From: Spirodela intermedia
Taxonomy: Eukaryota > Streptophyta > Magnoliopsida > Alismatales > Araceae
NCBI GenBank assembly: GCA_902729315.2
Contig: LR746268.1
Coordinates: 8,477,501-8,541,500, forward strand
Length of the DNA: 64,000 nt
Direction of reading: 5' to 3'
Shown here: positions 27,801 through 37,018 of the stretch, in pieces
How positions within the stretch are numbered: position 1 is the stretch's first letter
Layout: each line of letters begins with the position of its first letter
The notes under the pieces: generated by a model
Databases searched by the model: none
Seen by the model: the letters and a program-made list of their open reading frames with translations, nothing else
What the model was told of the DNA's origin: nothing
Translations under genes and position numbers: made by a program

Positions 27801-28588
27801 TTTGATAGAAATTTCTCCACCTGTTTACAAAATAAGGCATTAAGGAAGTATCAAAACATAATGAAAATTGAGGCACAGGAAGGCATTGTGATACCTTCGT
27901 GAACCGCCGACACTGAACCACTACTAGAAAACTTTAATGGGAGTTCATTTCCTGGTAAATTAAAACAAAGCCAGTCGAGAGCCGATTCAAATGTTGTTTC
28001 CTCCTACGCAAAAGAATAAGTGCTTTAGTAGACATAAGATCGTAAGGATGAGAGGCTTTCATAAAATACATAGACTTGAGCTCGTCTCTTGGAAATTCAA
28101 AATGAAATGCGGACGAATTTAAAGAAGATACAATTCGCCAACACCTCGATTCTAGGCCACGAAATTAAATATCAAAATTTTCACATAAATAATGTGGCCG
28201 TGGGAGAAAACCTAAATGTCTTCACATCAAAATAGAGAATATGTAGCCATAAAGACTTTAGATCAAAAGGGGAAAAGGAGGAGGAACGAACGACCAGAGA
28301 AGAAAGTGCCCGTTCTATCTGTTCAGAGGTAAAGCCTTCCTGGGACAGCTTATCGTAGATGGCCCGGAGCTTCCTAGCCTTCTGCTCCCGAGAAATGCTC
28401 CCACCGCCGTCGGGTGCGGCGGTAGACACCGGCCGCTCTGTGTTCATCAGCAACCGGCGGAGCCGGCGTTCATTCTCCGCCGATATCGTAAGCTTCGGGG
28501 CAGACTTCCCGCCGGCAGGCCCCGCCTTGCCCCCCTTGGCGCCATGTTTTTCCTTCTGCTGCTGAGTTGGCTTCTTCTTGGGCGCCAT
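369..28588 (-). CDS. DExH7: DEVH-box RNA helicase, DHX29/DExH7 type (3' end outside window)
   Basis: Superfamily 2 ATP-dependent RNA helicase; relatives of DHX29 act in translation initiation. Exons read by me (minus strand, GT-AG, all in phase): 28588-28295, 28003-27895, 27820-27582, 26883-26858 (tentative), 25050-24594, 24495-24283, 23388-23277, 23144-22977, 22479-22400, 21358-21236, 21004-20918, 20002-19902, 17724-17667, 16420-16355, 13310-13228, 13121-12938, 11535-11392, 11303-11202, 11120-10968, 5852-5748, 4671-4531, 2366-2277, 2116-2060, 1784-1701, 901-803, 720-580, 439-369. That is about 1195 codons, with the C-terminal OB-fold part missing to the left. Visible parts: Lys-rich N-terminus, UBA-like helix near residue 80-98, dsRBD-like block ([15 protein letters not shown]), Walker A GETGCGKT (about 600), TQPRRIA, DEVH (about 703), [22 protein letters not shown] (about 985), then the helicase-associated region. 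ATG 28588 is the first in-frame ATG. The name is from family knowledge. Confidence 0.9.
6699..6919 (-). repeat. Copia 3' LTR (minus orientation)
   Basis: Read on the minus strand it starts TATTGAAATACAG directly after a purine tract and ends in AGAGGAAATTCAACA. It matches the plus-oriented LTR at 9744-9992 over most of its length, with scattered substitutions and indels. It contains a TATAAATA promoter box. The expected 5' TG is TA here, as if mutated. Confidence 0.8.
6920..6933 (-). other. Polypurine tract of the copia remnant
   Basis: On the minus strand AGCTTGAAGGGGAG immediately precedes the LTR. This is the usual place and composition of the plus-strand priming site in copia elements. 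Confidence 0.65.
7231..9743 (-). pseudogene. Copia pol remnant: pre-integrase, integrase, reverse transcriptase, RNase H
   Basis: In minus-strand order: a GAG-pre-integrase piece (about 9740-9484, with [11 protein letters not shown]), integrase core end (9237-9043, [18 protein letters not shown]), the piece after integrase (8996-8706, [15 protein letters not shown]), reverse transcriptase start (8405-8181, [23 protein letters not shown]), the catalytic YVDD at 7884-7873, RT end (7833-7579, LKYFLGIEV), and RNase H (7578-7231, [17 protein letters not shown]). Domain order is that of Ty1/copia. Stops and frameshifts separate the pieces. Everything upstream of pre-integrase is missing; the sequence instead meets an oppositely oriented LTR at 9744. 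Confidence 0.88.
9744..9992 (+). repeat. Copia 5' LTR (plus orientation)
   Basis: Starts TGTTGAAATACAG and ends AAATTCAACA (TG...CA), with a TATAAATA box at 9891-9898. It is directly followed by a primer-binding site, which defines it as a 5' LTR in plus orientation. It is the inverted relative of 6699-6919 and about 28 bases longer because of internal indels. Confidence 0.82.
9993..10004 (+). other. Primer-binding site for initiator tRNA-Met
   Basis: TGGTATCAGAGC directly abuts the CA end of the LTR. This is the canonical plant copia primer-binding site, complementary to the 3' end of initiator tRNA-Met. Confidence 0.85.
10218..10480 (+). pseudogene. Copia gag N-terminal fragment
   Basis: Open from ATG 10218 ([12 protein letters not shown]) into a typical copia gag start, [12 protein letters not shown], then a TGA where family members have Trp. 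The same frame continues as [17 protein letters not shown] and meets a second stop. Similarity fades before 10500, and no plus-strand pol follows. Nonfunctional. Confidence 0.7.
12806..12836. repeat. (TA)n microsatellite
   Basis: About 15 TA units in the helicase intron just downstream (minus sense) of exon 13121-12938. Confidence 0.9.
15153..15268 (+). repeat. Imperfect tandem duplication, period about 57
   Basis: Two copies sharing GAAGTGGGGAGTTTCTCTG, followed by related gacctcctaaag / gccatctaaag text. It lies inside the 13.3-16.3 kb intron. Confidence 0.7.
15492..15540 (+). repeat. Short direct repeat, 31-base spacing
   Basis: CAACATTATGTACTAGGG occurs at 15492-15509 and again at 15523-15540. 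Confidence 0.85.
19190..19268 (+). repeat. Short direct repeat, 59-base spacing
   Basis: AGCATACAATGTACATCTT occurs at 19190 and again at 19249, in the helicase intron between exons 20002-19902 and 17724-17667. Confidence 0.8.
22161..22282 (+). repeat. Diverged direct repeat, spacing about 82
   Basis: A 40-base segment (taggaaagagttatctgcct...) at 22161 recurs with a few changes at about 22243 (taggaaaaaattatttgcct...). It is intronic, between helicase exons 22479-22400 and 21358-21236. Confidence 0.7.
22572..22598 (+). other. G-rich tract able to form a G-quadruplex
   Basis: Four G runs (GGG, GGGGG, GGGGG, GGGG) separated by single A residues, plus a fifth GGGG. It lies in the helicase intron about 90 bases upstream, in gene sense, of exon 22479-22400, where it reads as a C/T tract on the coding strand. 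Confidence 0.7.
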
Positions 28589-28645
28589 GTCCAGAGAGGA
28601 ACACGCCTTGCCGCCGCAACGGCACACTGACTGAGGACAGAGAGC

Positions 28646-28655
28646 AATTTAAATA
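28646..28655 (-). promoter_or_regulatory. Probable TATA box of the helicase gene
   Basis: On the minus strand this reads TATTTAAATT, about 60 bases upstream of the helicase ATG at 28588. A start site near 28620 would leave a short 5'UTR. Position and composition only. Confidence 0.45.
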
Positions 28656-29291
28656 GCCTCCCCATGGGTTATCGGTCCAGATCCGAGACCCGGTAAAAAG
28701 TGCCAGTTTCTTCTAGAAAAAAAAGCTAATTCATTGGCACCGGTGAAAGCCTTTTTTGCAATTTTGCCCTTATTAAATTATATATTTGCGTCAGAACCCT
28801 CCCTCAGTGGGAGCATCAACTTTATACACTCATTATTATCTTACATTATATTAATTAATATCAATCCAAATGTTTTTTTTTGGCTGCCTATTGGCAACTA
28901 CAAGAGGAATTAGTTGAAATGGGCCCATAAAAATGCTGACGTGGACGTAGACTTTATAGTACTCATATTTACGAGTATATAAGGCGAATTATTGATCACT
29001 TGGTGGCGAGCGTTTAACAGTGACGCCAATCAGTTCAAAAGGGCGAGCCCAATGGGCTAATATCTTGAGGCCCAAATCAAGCCAAACTGTGACTTTAAAA
29101 GCCCAATGGGCCTCTCAGCATAGTCTACAAGGCCCAAAATGCGGAAAAGATTCCGGGAACATAGAAAAAAGAGGAGGGGTATATTGGAAATTGTGAGGGA
29201 AGGGAGGAGGGTATGGACAATATCGAAACGTTTTCGTTTCTCTCTCTAGAACTTGAGGGGGGGCGGGGAGATGAGATTAGTTTTTCTCTTA
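28656..29291. other. Spacer between helicase promoter and next gene
   Basis: AT-rich sequence with no coding signal. It must hold the helicase promoter and the 3'UTR of the minus-strand gene ending at 29292. Confidence 0.6.
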
Positions 29292-29573
29292 CTAGGCATC
29301 GTCGAAGCGCCAGTCCCTGACGTGGTCCCTCGTCACGGCGAGGCTTCTGACCAGGCGGGGATTTCCCGCCGCCGGGCCCTGTCCAGCGGAGATCAGCGGA
29401 AAAGGGGCCACCTTGGACGTCGCCGCATTGCTGGAGGAAGCGTTGACTTTCTTGGCCAGGCAACTGACGATGGCGGAGCATCGGCCCTCGTTGTCCGAGC
29501 TCGAGGCGGAGTAGCTCCTGAATGAGCCCGAGGGGCTGTCGATGCTGTGGCAAACAAGGCACGCCAGCGCCAT
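29292..29573 (-). CDS. Conserved small plant protein of unknown function
   Basis: A 93-residue single-exon reading frame starting MALACLVCHSIDSPSGSFRSY and ending RDHVRDWRFDDA, stop at 29292-29294. I recognise the layout (N-terminal CLVCHS, a Ser-rich SYSASSSDNEGRC block, a basic PRLVRSLAVTRDHVRDW tail) as that of an uncharacterised angiosperm family; no biochemical role is known to me. There is no signal peptide or membrane segment. CxxC at residues 5-8 is the only pair that could bind metal. A splice acceptor (CTTCTCCAG) lies just upstream of the ATG, at 29579-29590, so the 5'UTR is interrupted by an intron. Overlapping frames in this GC-rich exon are shadows. Confidence 0.72.
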   Translation of the reverse strand: MALACLVCHSIDSPSGSFRSYSASSSDNEGRCSAIVSCLAKKVNASSSNAATSKVAPFPLISAGQGPAAGNPRLVRSLAVTRDHVRDWRFDDA

Positions 29574-29579
29574 TCCCCT

Positions 29580-31281
29580 GGAGAAGAGCACAACCAGAAA
29601 ACGCAATATGACGTCAATTAGCACCACATAGAAGAACAGAGAGGAACAGAAACACAGGAATCTGAGGCGACAACACCACTCTGTACGGATTGCCAATCAG
29701 AGAAGCCATAGGTCAACTCCACAGGAGCAGGGATGCACTTCCCGCTCCTGGGAGAAGGGCCGAACGGCGAGAAACAAGAATTGGGTAATATTTCTGTTAA
29801 AATGGGAGACCTTTTCATTGATTCGCGCCAATGAAAAAACTCAGAGAACAGACTGTCCCCCCCGGAGAATGCGTAGGATCTTAGGACGTCCAAACAAATG
29901 GGTAGGCATCTATATGCGGGCTAGAGAGAGAGAGACAGAGACAGAGAGGCAGTGAGAGAGAGAAAAAGAAAATGAAAAAGCAACGTCTCTTCCATACAAA
30001 CCAGGAGGGGCCTGACCATCACAATCGGGAATCATACTATGTATGCCAAGACTCAGAACGATTGGATGACAACAGACGTATCCACATAATGACCAATTCA
30101 GCTGTTCAGGATTTGCTATAAATAAAAGGTGAGAGACCCAATAAATAACAATTCGGCAGGCCAATCTCCCACGTTGACAGAAGAAGTCAACAGGCACTTT
30201 AGGAAACGGTTCCAATAAGCCATAGAAAAATAAGTAAGTCAGAAACCCTCTACCCCTCTTGAAATGTCCTTGCACTCCACAGATAACACTGGGCTGAATT
30301 GTTTACGATGCAAGTGAGAGGTGCGGCTATTTAGATCAACAGCTCACCCCCATTAAACCCCCACATCCCCTCCCAAAAATGAAAGATCAGACTATGGGGA
30401 AATTTTCTATATCATGCGAGTGTACGTTGTTCACTGGAAAGATGAGTGACACCAACAGATCAAATGAGGCATGGAGATTGCTTGAAGAGACTCAAGAACT
30501 ATGAAACAAGAGACCCAGAGAAGATAACTGAAGGGAGCGTTCCACTAATTTGAGGGAAAACTCGTTTCAAAGAAGCTACTTCACCACGGGAGAATAATGA
30601 GGCAACCCCCGTTTACCGATGGAAGTAAAATGCATAAAATGCCCCATCCTTTGCTGTTCTTTGGGGTGGAAAGACATCTTGTCAGAAGTATCAGGTTGAA
30701 GCCTAATTTTCTAGGAAAAAAACACGGTTTCACAGAACGATAACGAGAGATATTAACTACGAAAACCAACTGGAGATAAGATCATTGGCACCGTGATTGT
30801 AAGAATCGTTGTGGGAAAAAAAAGTCAAAATTGCAATAAAACAGATCAAGAACAAGTTTACTTCTGAAGCTCTCCTCAAGCTATGGCGTTGCTCAATCAC
30901 TACTCGTTTTAGTCATATTCCATCAGAAAGTTTGTGCCAAATCATTAACATTTAAAAGAAAACGTTGAAACGGCGACAGATACTGAAATCACGGAATCAA
31001 TAACTTCGATCTGACTAGCTGAATTGGGATATTCACAAGAGAAAACCCCCATCCAAACAACATCACGAGTAAACACGATCACGAAGACATCGAAATGATA
31101 GCCACCGTATATCAGAGGAATTCGAGGAGGATGTCCCGAGCAAAAAAACCATAGAAATCGATCCTAATTAGTATTCCAAAACCGGGAGTATCCGTACCAC
31201 GAGCAAGATTTTCCATCGATCTCAACCTAGAAACATCTGGAAGTCGGAAATGAGGGACAAGAAAAAGAAATTGGGGTTCAC
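29580..31281 (-). other. 5'UTR intron of the small-protein gene
   Basis: A donor is read at 31281-31280 (CGGGAG|GTGAAC on the minus strand) and an acceptor just upstream of the ATG at 29573. The roughly 1.7 kb between them has no coding signal. A short GA tract lies at 29921-29965. Further 5'UTR exons inside cannot be excluded. Confidence 0.45.
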
Positions 31282-31494
31282 CTCCCGGCGGCGAGTTAAA
31301 CCTTCGCCTGTCCGACGGGGATGGATCCGACTGCCGTCAGCTGGCTGAGAATGACGGCGAGATGGAGCGAAGGACGACGAGGAGCAGAATTGAGAGGAAG
31401 CCCGAGGAACCCGCAATCTGGAAACGACGAGTAGTGTCGCCCTCCCGAGCAACGACACACTACTAGTCGCCTAAGTATTTTGCATATACACCCC

Positions 31495-31503
31495 CTATAT
31501 AAG
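31495..31503 (-). promoter_or_regulatory. Probable TATA box of the small-protein gene
   Basis: On the minus strand TTATATAGG, about 215 bases upstream of the inferred 5'UTR donor. A start site near 31465 would give a first, non-coding exon of about 185 bases. Confidence 0.4.
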
Positions 31504-32433
31504 CAAGAATTCCTGATACCGACCTCATCCCAAGAAAAAATAAATGCACGGACACTATTTTTTATTATTTATACCTTATATTTATATTTATAACCCTTGA
31601 ACACTAAAATCCACGTTCTTTCTTCCTATCGTGGAGTAGATCTTGTCACTGAATTGTCACTTTATAACAAATGACGATATTACCCTTCAATCATATAATA
31701 TACCCAGTAATTCACTCCTCTTTAATTCCACGTGTTAACAAGGGATAAAAATATACAGGTCCTTGTATGAAAAGAATATGGTTTTCTTTTACTTTTAATT
31801 AATCAACAAGGGAAATAGTATTATTTGCAATATTCATTATTACCATTTTTTAATTATAAATAGAGTTTATTTCATAAGGCGGATGATAGATGCTTACAAA
31901 TGGTGGTAAATAAAATTAGAATAATTCAATTGAGTATGTAAAAAATATTAAAAATTCTCACGAACAGCCCCCCACAAGGATGTGGCCATGATACGGAGAA
32001 TCGTGGAAAAAAAGTCAAATGGTTTTTTTTAAATTAAAAAAAAAAAGGAAAGACCACATGAAATCTGGGGTTTGGTCAACAGGACTGCTACATTTCTGAC
32101 AACCGAGGTGAGAAGGTTGACTCAGAGAGAGTAGGGAAAGCACGAGGAAGCTCACAAGCCGGGCGTTGATAGGCACAAGATATACCTTCGGCTGGCTCGC
32201 CATTATTCTACTTTGACCACGAAAAAGCGGTATTCAGTCAACGGTCATCCTTGACGAAAAAATGCTGGCTTCTCTGTTCAGTGGGCGACGTCGACCCCGG
32301 TGGGCCCTACCCGGACGACCGAAGACATCCTTAACTTACTTCTCTACACAGATCTCTCCGAAACCTGACTAGCAAGAGATCTCACACAACGGAAGAGAGA
32401 GAGGAAGGAGGGCGATGAGAGAGAAAGGGTACC
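31504..32433. other. AT-rich spacer, no gene seen
   Basis: Between the promoter of the small-protein gene and the 3' end of the invertase gene, both minus strand. No coding signal on either strand. Confidence 0.6.
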
Positions 32434-35400
32434 TCAATGCCGGTTCATTGAGCAGGTCCAGGAGGTGGATCTCTTGATCAGGGGCTTCATGGCCTTGTCT
32501 TCTTCCAGAGAGATCATGCCCAGATGGGACGGGTCCTCCAGCAGCATCTTGGCCACAAGGTAGCCGGCGATGGACCAGGTCTGGAACTTCCGCGCCTGCT
32601 TCCCCACGTAGCGGCCAAGCTTGCCATCGTAGTACTCGGGCCAGCCGTCCTTCTGCAGGCGGTTCTCGATGAGCTCGATCGCCCGCCGGGCGATCTGCGG
32701 CCTCCCCGTCTTGATGCAGGCGGCGGTCAGCGTCCACAGGAGGACTGCGGAGAGAACCAGAGCGAGAGGCCAGCGTCAGTCAAACCCCGCTTTTGCTCCA
32801 ACAAAAGAATCCATCAACAGCACGGTCAGAGGAACAAACCAGGCCAGGACCCGCCATTGTGGTAGCTCCACCTGGTGTTCTTGGGGTCGCAGCCGGTCAC
32901 GATGCGCCACTCGTGGCCCTCGATGGCAGGATACGTTATCTTCAAGGGCATCTCTCCGACCAGCTCCTCCCACCGTGACTCGATCAGGTCCATAATCGCC
33001 ATGGACTGCTCGGGGGTGGCGAGCGACGAGAGGATCGCCACACAGTTGCCCAGTGCAAACCACCGGAAGTCCATTCTGGCAGGGCTGATGTTCCCGATGA
33101 AGTAGCCGCCGCGGGTCGGCATGAAGTCAAACACCCAGTCGGGGATCGAGTCAGGGATGACGTTGAATTTGTTGACTGCCGTGTGGGAGTACTCCTCGGT
33201 CTTGTAGCGGTAGATGTCGTTCAGCTGTTGGAAGTCGAGCCAGAAATAGCTGCGCATGTGAAAGCTCAAGGCATGCAGGCGCTTGACGATTCTCTCCACG
33301 AATTCCTTGCCTTCGGCATCGTGCTTGAGCAGGGGCAGCGCGGACCTCAGGGCCATGAAGAAGAGAGCTTGGATTTCGATAGGATAGCCATAAATGCCCT
33401 GGCGAAAATTAGATTACCATCAGAAAATCCACGTTACAAGAAGGATTATCTTGATGAAAAAAAAGTCAACGAAATAATCTGCTTTTTTTATTGTAGCAAA
33501 TGCAACACTCGATCATCGATCATTCATTCCAGTAAGGAGGGAGAAAACCATGAAAACTGTCTGATAGATTAAAAAAAATACGAGGATGTGCGTTATCAGC
33601 CTATGATATGTGCATAATTCATTGATTTGCTTTCATCTATGCATCAAATAATGTTGTCTTATAGATAATTATGAAATGACTGTCTCAGGGGGAAGCTACT
33701 AAATTTTAAAGGTAAGACAGACGAGATATGGGAACGAAACTGAAAACCTTGTTGACTAACACTACACTTCACGTCTCTGGCCGTACTGACGACCAGGAGG
33801 AACCAGAACCAGCTTGTTCTGGTTCTGGGCTGCTCCTGTCACACATGCTTCCGCCAGGTTATCTGGTAAAATAATGAACTAAACAGCTTCTAATATCCTC
33901 GACTAAACTGACACTTTTTGCTCCTTAAGAGGGAATGCGATGATCGGATCTGTGGTTTGAAACCACAGAAAGAAAAAAGAAAACTGTGTCACAGAGAAAG
34001 GAGTCAGGAAATCACTTGTTTCCAACGCATAGCCCTTTTCTGGATGATACATATATACGATAATGAATTTTTTTTGGCTTTATTAAAAAAAAATGTATCC
34101 TTAGAGATATTTCCCTTGCTCACGGTGTTTCAGACTCATATAGTTAATATTTCCTCAAATTACTAAACAAAAATAGAACATGAATAGTAATTTTGTAGAA
34201 AATAATACGGGTACCTTTACCCTGTTTTCTATTGCTTGTTCCCGTGAATTGCACATAGATATCGAATTTCAGAGCTAGTGGCATCTAGGATTGATTCTTT
34301 TTGAGTAGTACAACTACAAAAAAAGCTTAAAAAACCAATAAGAGAATATTTATAGCCAGAAATGAGGTAGCCACCAACAAAATATCTCCAAGGCATTCAT
34401 TTAATCGAGATACATGATTTCCGGAGGTCTAGATGGCTCAATTATTACGTTCTTTGTATGAAGAAAAACGTAGAGGAATTTTTTTTTATGAAAACTGTGA
34501 GGAAATATGAATTTGTTGTACAACAGCAACAGCATACCATTCTTCGATCAATCATGGAGCATCCATCAGCACAGAGCAAGGTTGGGAAGGTATCGAAGCC
34601 CTCTGACAAACATAAGGTGAGTATAAGCCTCATGCCCTTCTGGCATTCAGGAGTCTCTGCTAATGACAAATCTCCCGTGGACTTTGTATAAGCACGGAGA
34701 AGGATAATCCACCAGAATCCAGAGTCAACGGGCGCAACTCTTCCAATCGCGCTCTCACCAAAATCAGCAATAAGGGTGTCCATTTTTCGGACTGGATCGT
34801 GCAGTACTTTAAAGCTAGCAGGCATGGCACCTTCTCCGAGCTGGAAACGATCAACTCTTTTTTCCCATCCTTGAAGGTAGAGCGTTTTCATGAGAAAATT
34901 TTTAACTATATCAGGCTCACCATTCATAAGAAATGCAAGAGCGCTGGGTACAAAGTCTCGAACAAAAACCTGCGTTCAGCGTCATTCTTAGCAAGGATGA
35001 AAATGATAGTAAAAAAAGATAATAATTGGCCGCATGACTCTGCCGGCAAATTCTCTTGTTAAAAACGATTAAAAGGTAGCAGAGCGGTTTGTGGGCGAAT
35101 TGAGAAGGAGTTTGTGCTCACCTGATCATAATTTAAGACCTCCTCTGCTGCGTGATCGTATGCAGCGATAGTCCCAACTGGCTGATCCCGGAAAAAAACC
35201 AGGGACCTCCTGAGAGCTTCCCAAGCGTCCCCAATCATAGGATGCGGCTCAAATGAGTACCGCGCAGACGAAGCTGGGGTGTTGAACCCCGACCGCACCG
35301 CCTCCCCGGGAGAATAAATGCTGTCAAAGTTATCTGGGCCTCTCGAATTGGAGATGGACAACTCGCTCATGGACCTTTCTTCGAAAGATCTCTGCCGCTC

Positions 35401-35511
35401 GATGTTCAGCTTCGGCTTGTCGAGAAGCCGCGACAAATCGAAGTCATCATCCTCCGAGATGGAACAACGAGAGTCCAGATGCGGTAACCCCGATTCCATC
35501 GTCCCATCCAT
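32434..35511 (-). CDS. Alkaline/neutral invertase (GH100), cytosolic type
   Basis: Hydrolyses sucrose to glucose and fructose at neutral pH. Four exons, all in phase: 35511-35122, 34969-34538, 33398-32840, 32744-32434, giving 563 residues, the usual length of the cytosolic class. The N-terminus ([20 protein letters not shown]) shows no organelle transit peptide. GH100 blocks seen: [47 protein letters not shown] (211-217, likely carrying the catalytic Asp by analogy with cyanobacterial InvA), [66 protein letters not shown] and [20 protein letters not shown]. The tail IKRSTSWTC keeps the serine context reported as a 14-3-3/CDPK site in Arabidopsis CINV1. Oddity: five extra residues (SMNRH) follow the usual C-terminal Cys. 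It is head-to-head with the RING gene at 37019. Confidence 0.93.
33399..34537 (-). other. Invertase intron 2
   Basis: About 1.1 kb between exons ending at 34538 and starting at 33398, AT-rich, with GT-AG borders read directly. No embedded gene seen. Confidence 0.8.
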
Positions 35512-36415
35512 CGGGTCGCCTCAACCACTAACGGAGATCTTGCTAACCAGACGCGCGCTATTCTGCAGTATCGCCGATTCCGGTCCAACCAAGCAAAAAT
35601 GAGCGAGAGTGCACCCCAAAGTGGAGAGTAAGAGAGCAGAGAGTCAACTACACAAGTTTTCCCCAAAGTAGAGGGTACAATAGGCAACCTTAAGAACAAA
35701 AACCGGCATGGTTTGCTGCAGAACGCAGAGAATATTAAATTAGTCAGAGATTCGAGACGAAGGATCAACCCGAAGCTGACAAAAATAATCCACACGCTCT
35801 CCAAACTTCCATCAAAGTGGGAGGACGAGAGAACTTACTCGGAACTGGCTGGCCGATATTCTACCGAATCCGGTGAAAATACGCTCCCCAGAAGCGATAC
35901 AGAGAGCTAAGAAGAGCAGGGGATTAGAAATAGAAAGGAAACACGCAGAGATCTTGGAAGATCCGTGGCTTAAAACTGGGGGAGAGGACGAACCCCAGCG
36001 CAATTCTAGGGCAAAGGGGAGGGGGAAGAGCCACTTATTCCCTTGTTTGGGTCGCCACAGAGAGATCCCCGAATTGGAGGCCCTACCAAGACGGCAATGC
36101 ACAGGACGCGCAGAGAGAAACGGCAGCCACTGAGATGCCCCGGAGAAGAGGGAAAGAAAAGAGATGACGTAGTCGGCTGCAGTATCCATATAGGCCAGGC
36201 GAAGAACGATGGTGGCTGGCTACAGCCGGTCGCCACAGCCATCACCGGCTGAGTATCAGCAGAACTGTATCGATTCCCGGGATTTCCGGTGGATAAGATT
36301 TTCTGGGTTGTTGGACCACGCGCGCCTTCCCTCAACCACTCTCCCCCCCCCCCTTGTTATGTAAAAAACTGTTACTGGACCGAATCGGCACCGGAGAGGG
36401 CATCGCTTCCCCGTC

Positions 36416-36421
36416 CACGTG
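36416..36421. promoter_or_regulatory. G-box core CACGTG
   Basis: Context TCCACGTGGCACC, an ABRE/G-box-type site for bZIP or bHLH factors by family knowledge. It lies in the divergent promoter region. Confidence 0.45.
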
Positions 36422-36550
36422 GCACCGCCAAGGCACCATCACAATCGATGGCGGGGGGCGTTGGTCAGAGTGGCCCCCCAGGCGGCTACCTATCCAGAAG
36501 TCAAAACCTCCCACAAAGTAGGAATTTTAAACGGACACCTCCTTTTTCGA

Positions 36551-36556
36551 CACGTG
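36551..36556. promoter_or_regulatory. G-box core CACGTG
   Basis: Context CGACACGTGACAT, 135 bases from the first G-box in the same divergent promoter region. Confidence 0.4.
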
Positions 36557-36958
36557 ACATTTGATAATTTTGTTTCTTCTTTGGGGCCTCGGAGCCTGTG
36601 GTAACAAAGTCAACGCTTTATTTTGTATTATATTATAAGATAAATTATCATTAAAAGCGACACAAATTATAAATTACAGTTATATTATGTAAATATCTGA
36701 CATCATGCCAAAATGCAAAAATAATTAAAATTTTTAAAAAATAAATTTATACTAAAATGACGTGGTTTAATAACGTATTCATAATGATTAATCGCTCAGT
36801 GGAGGGAGGTGAATCCAGCAACAGCCCATTGGATTTTAATAGGCCGGTTCGGGCGGGATACGAACGGCCGGCCCATTAACATCTGCGAAGTCGGCATCAG
36901 GCGGTGTAATGGTGACGTTTCTTCTCGGGGCAACGCTTCCTTCGTTTCGAAGCGTTGC

Positions 36959-36966
36959 TATATAAA
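36959..36966 (+). promoter_or_regulatory. TATA box of the CHFR-like gene
   Basis: TATATAAA, 60 bases upstream of the ATG at 37019. A start site about 30 bases downstream would fall inside the (GA)n tract that follows. Confidence 0.6.
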
Positions 36967-36968
36967 CC

Positions 36969-36971
<3 letters not shown>

Positions 36972-37005
<34 letters not shown>
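36972..37005 (+). repeat. (GA)n tract in core promoter/5'UTR
   Basis: About 17 GA units directly between the TATA box and the ATG of the CHFR-like gene. Confidence 0.9.
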
Positions 37006-37006
<1 letters not shown>

Positions 37007-37018
37007 ATTTGGAGTCGA

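Larger units (their letters stand above)
35512..36958. other. Shared upstream region of invertase (-) and RING gene (+)
   Basis: About 1.45 kb separates the two start codons, including the untranslated leader of the invertase (probably with an intron, since the sequence just above 35.5 kb is mixed). It contains two CACGTG G-box cores and an AT-rich patch at 36605-36790. The open frames here are unconvincing. Confidence 0.55.

Noticed and set aside
29125-29562. 145-codon minus frame overlapping the small conserved protein
   Set aside because: Out-of-frame shadow of the GC-rich 93-residue gene; Arg/Gln/Pro-rich without family features.
31222-31458. Minus-strand frame resembling a mitochondrial presequence (SLLGRATLLVVSRLRV...)
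   Set aside because: It begins with GTG, not ATG. It sits in the inferred 5'UTR exon, and its frame does not join the MALACLVC coding frame.
32524-33572. Several plus frames across the invertase exons
   Set aside because: Antisense shadows of the GH100 exons.
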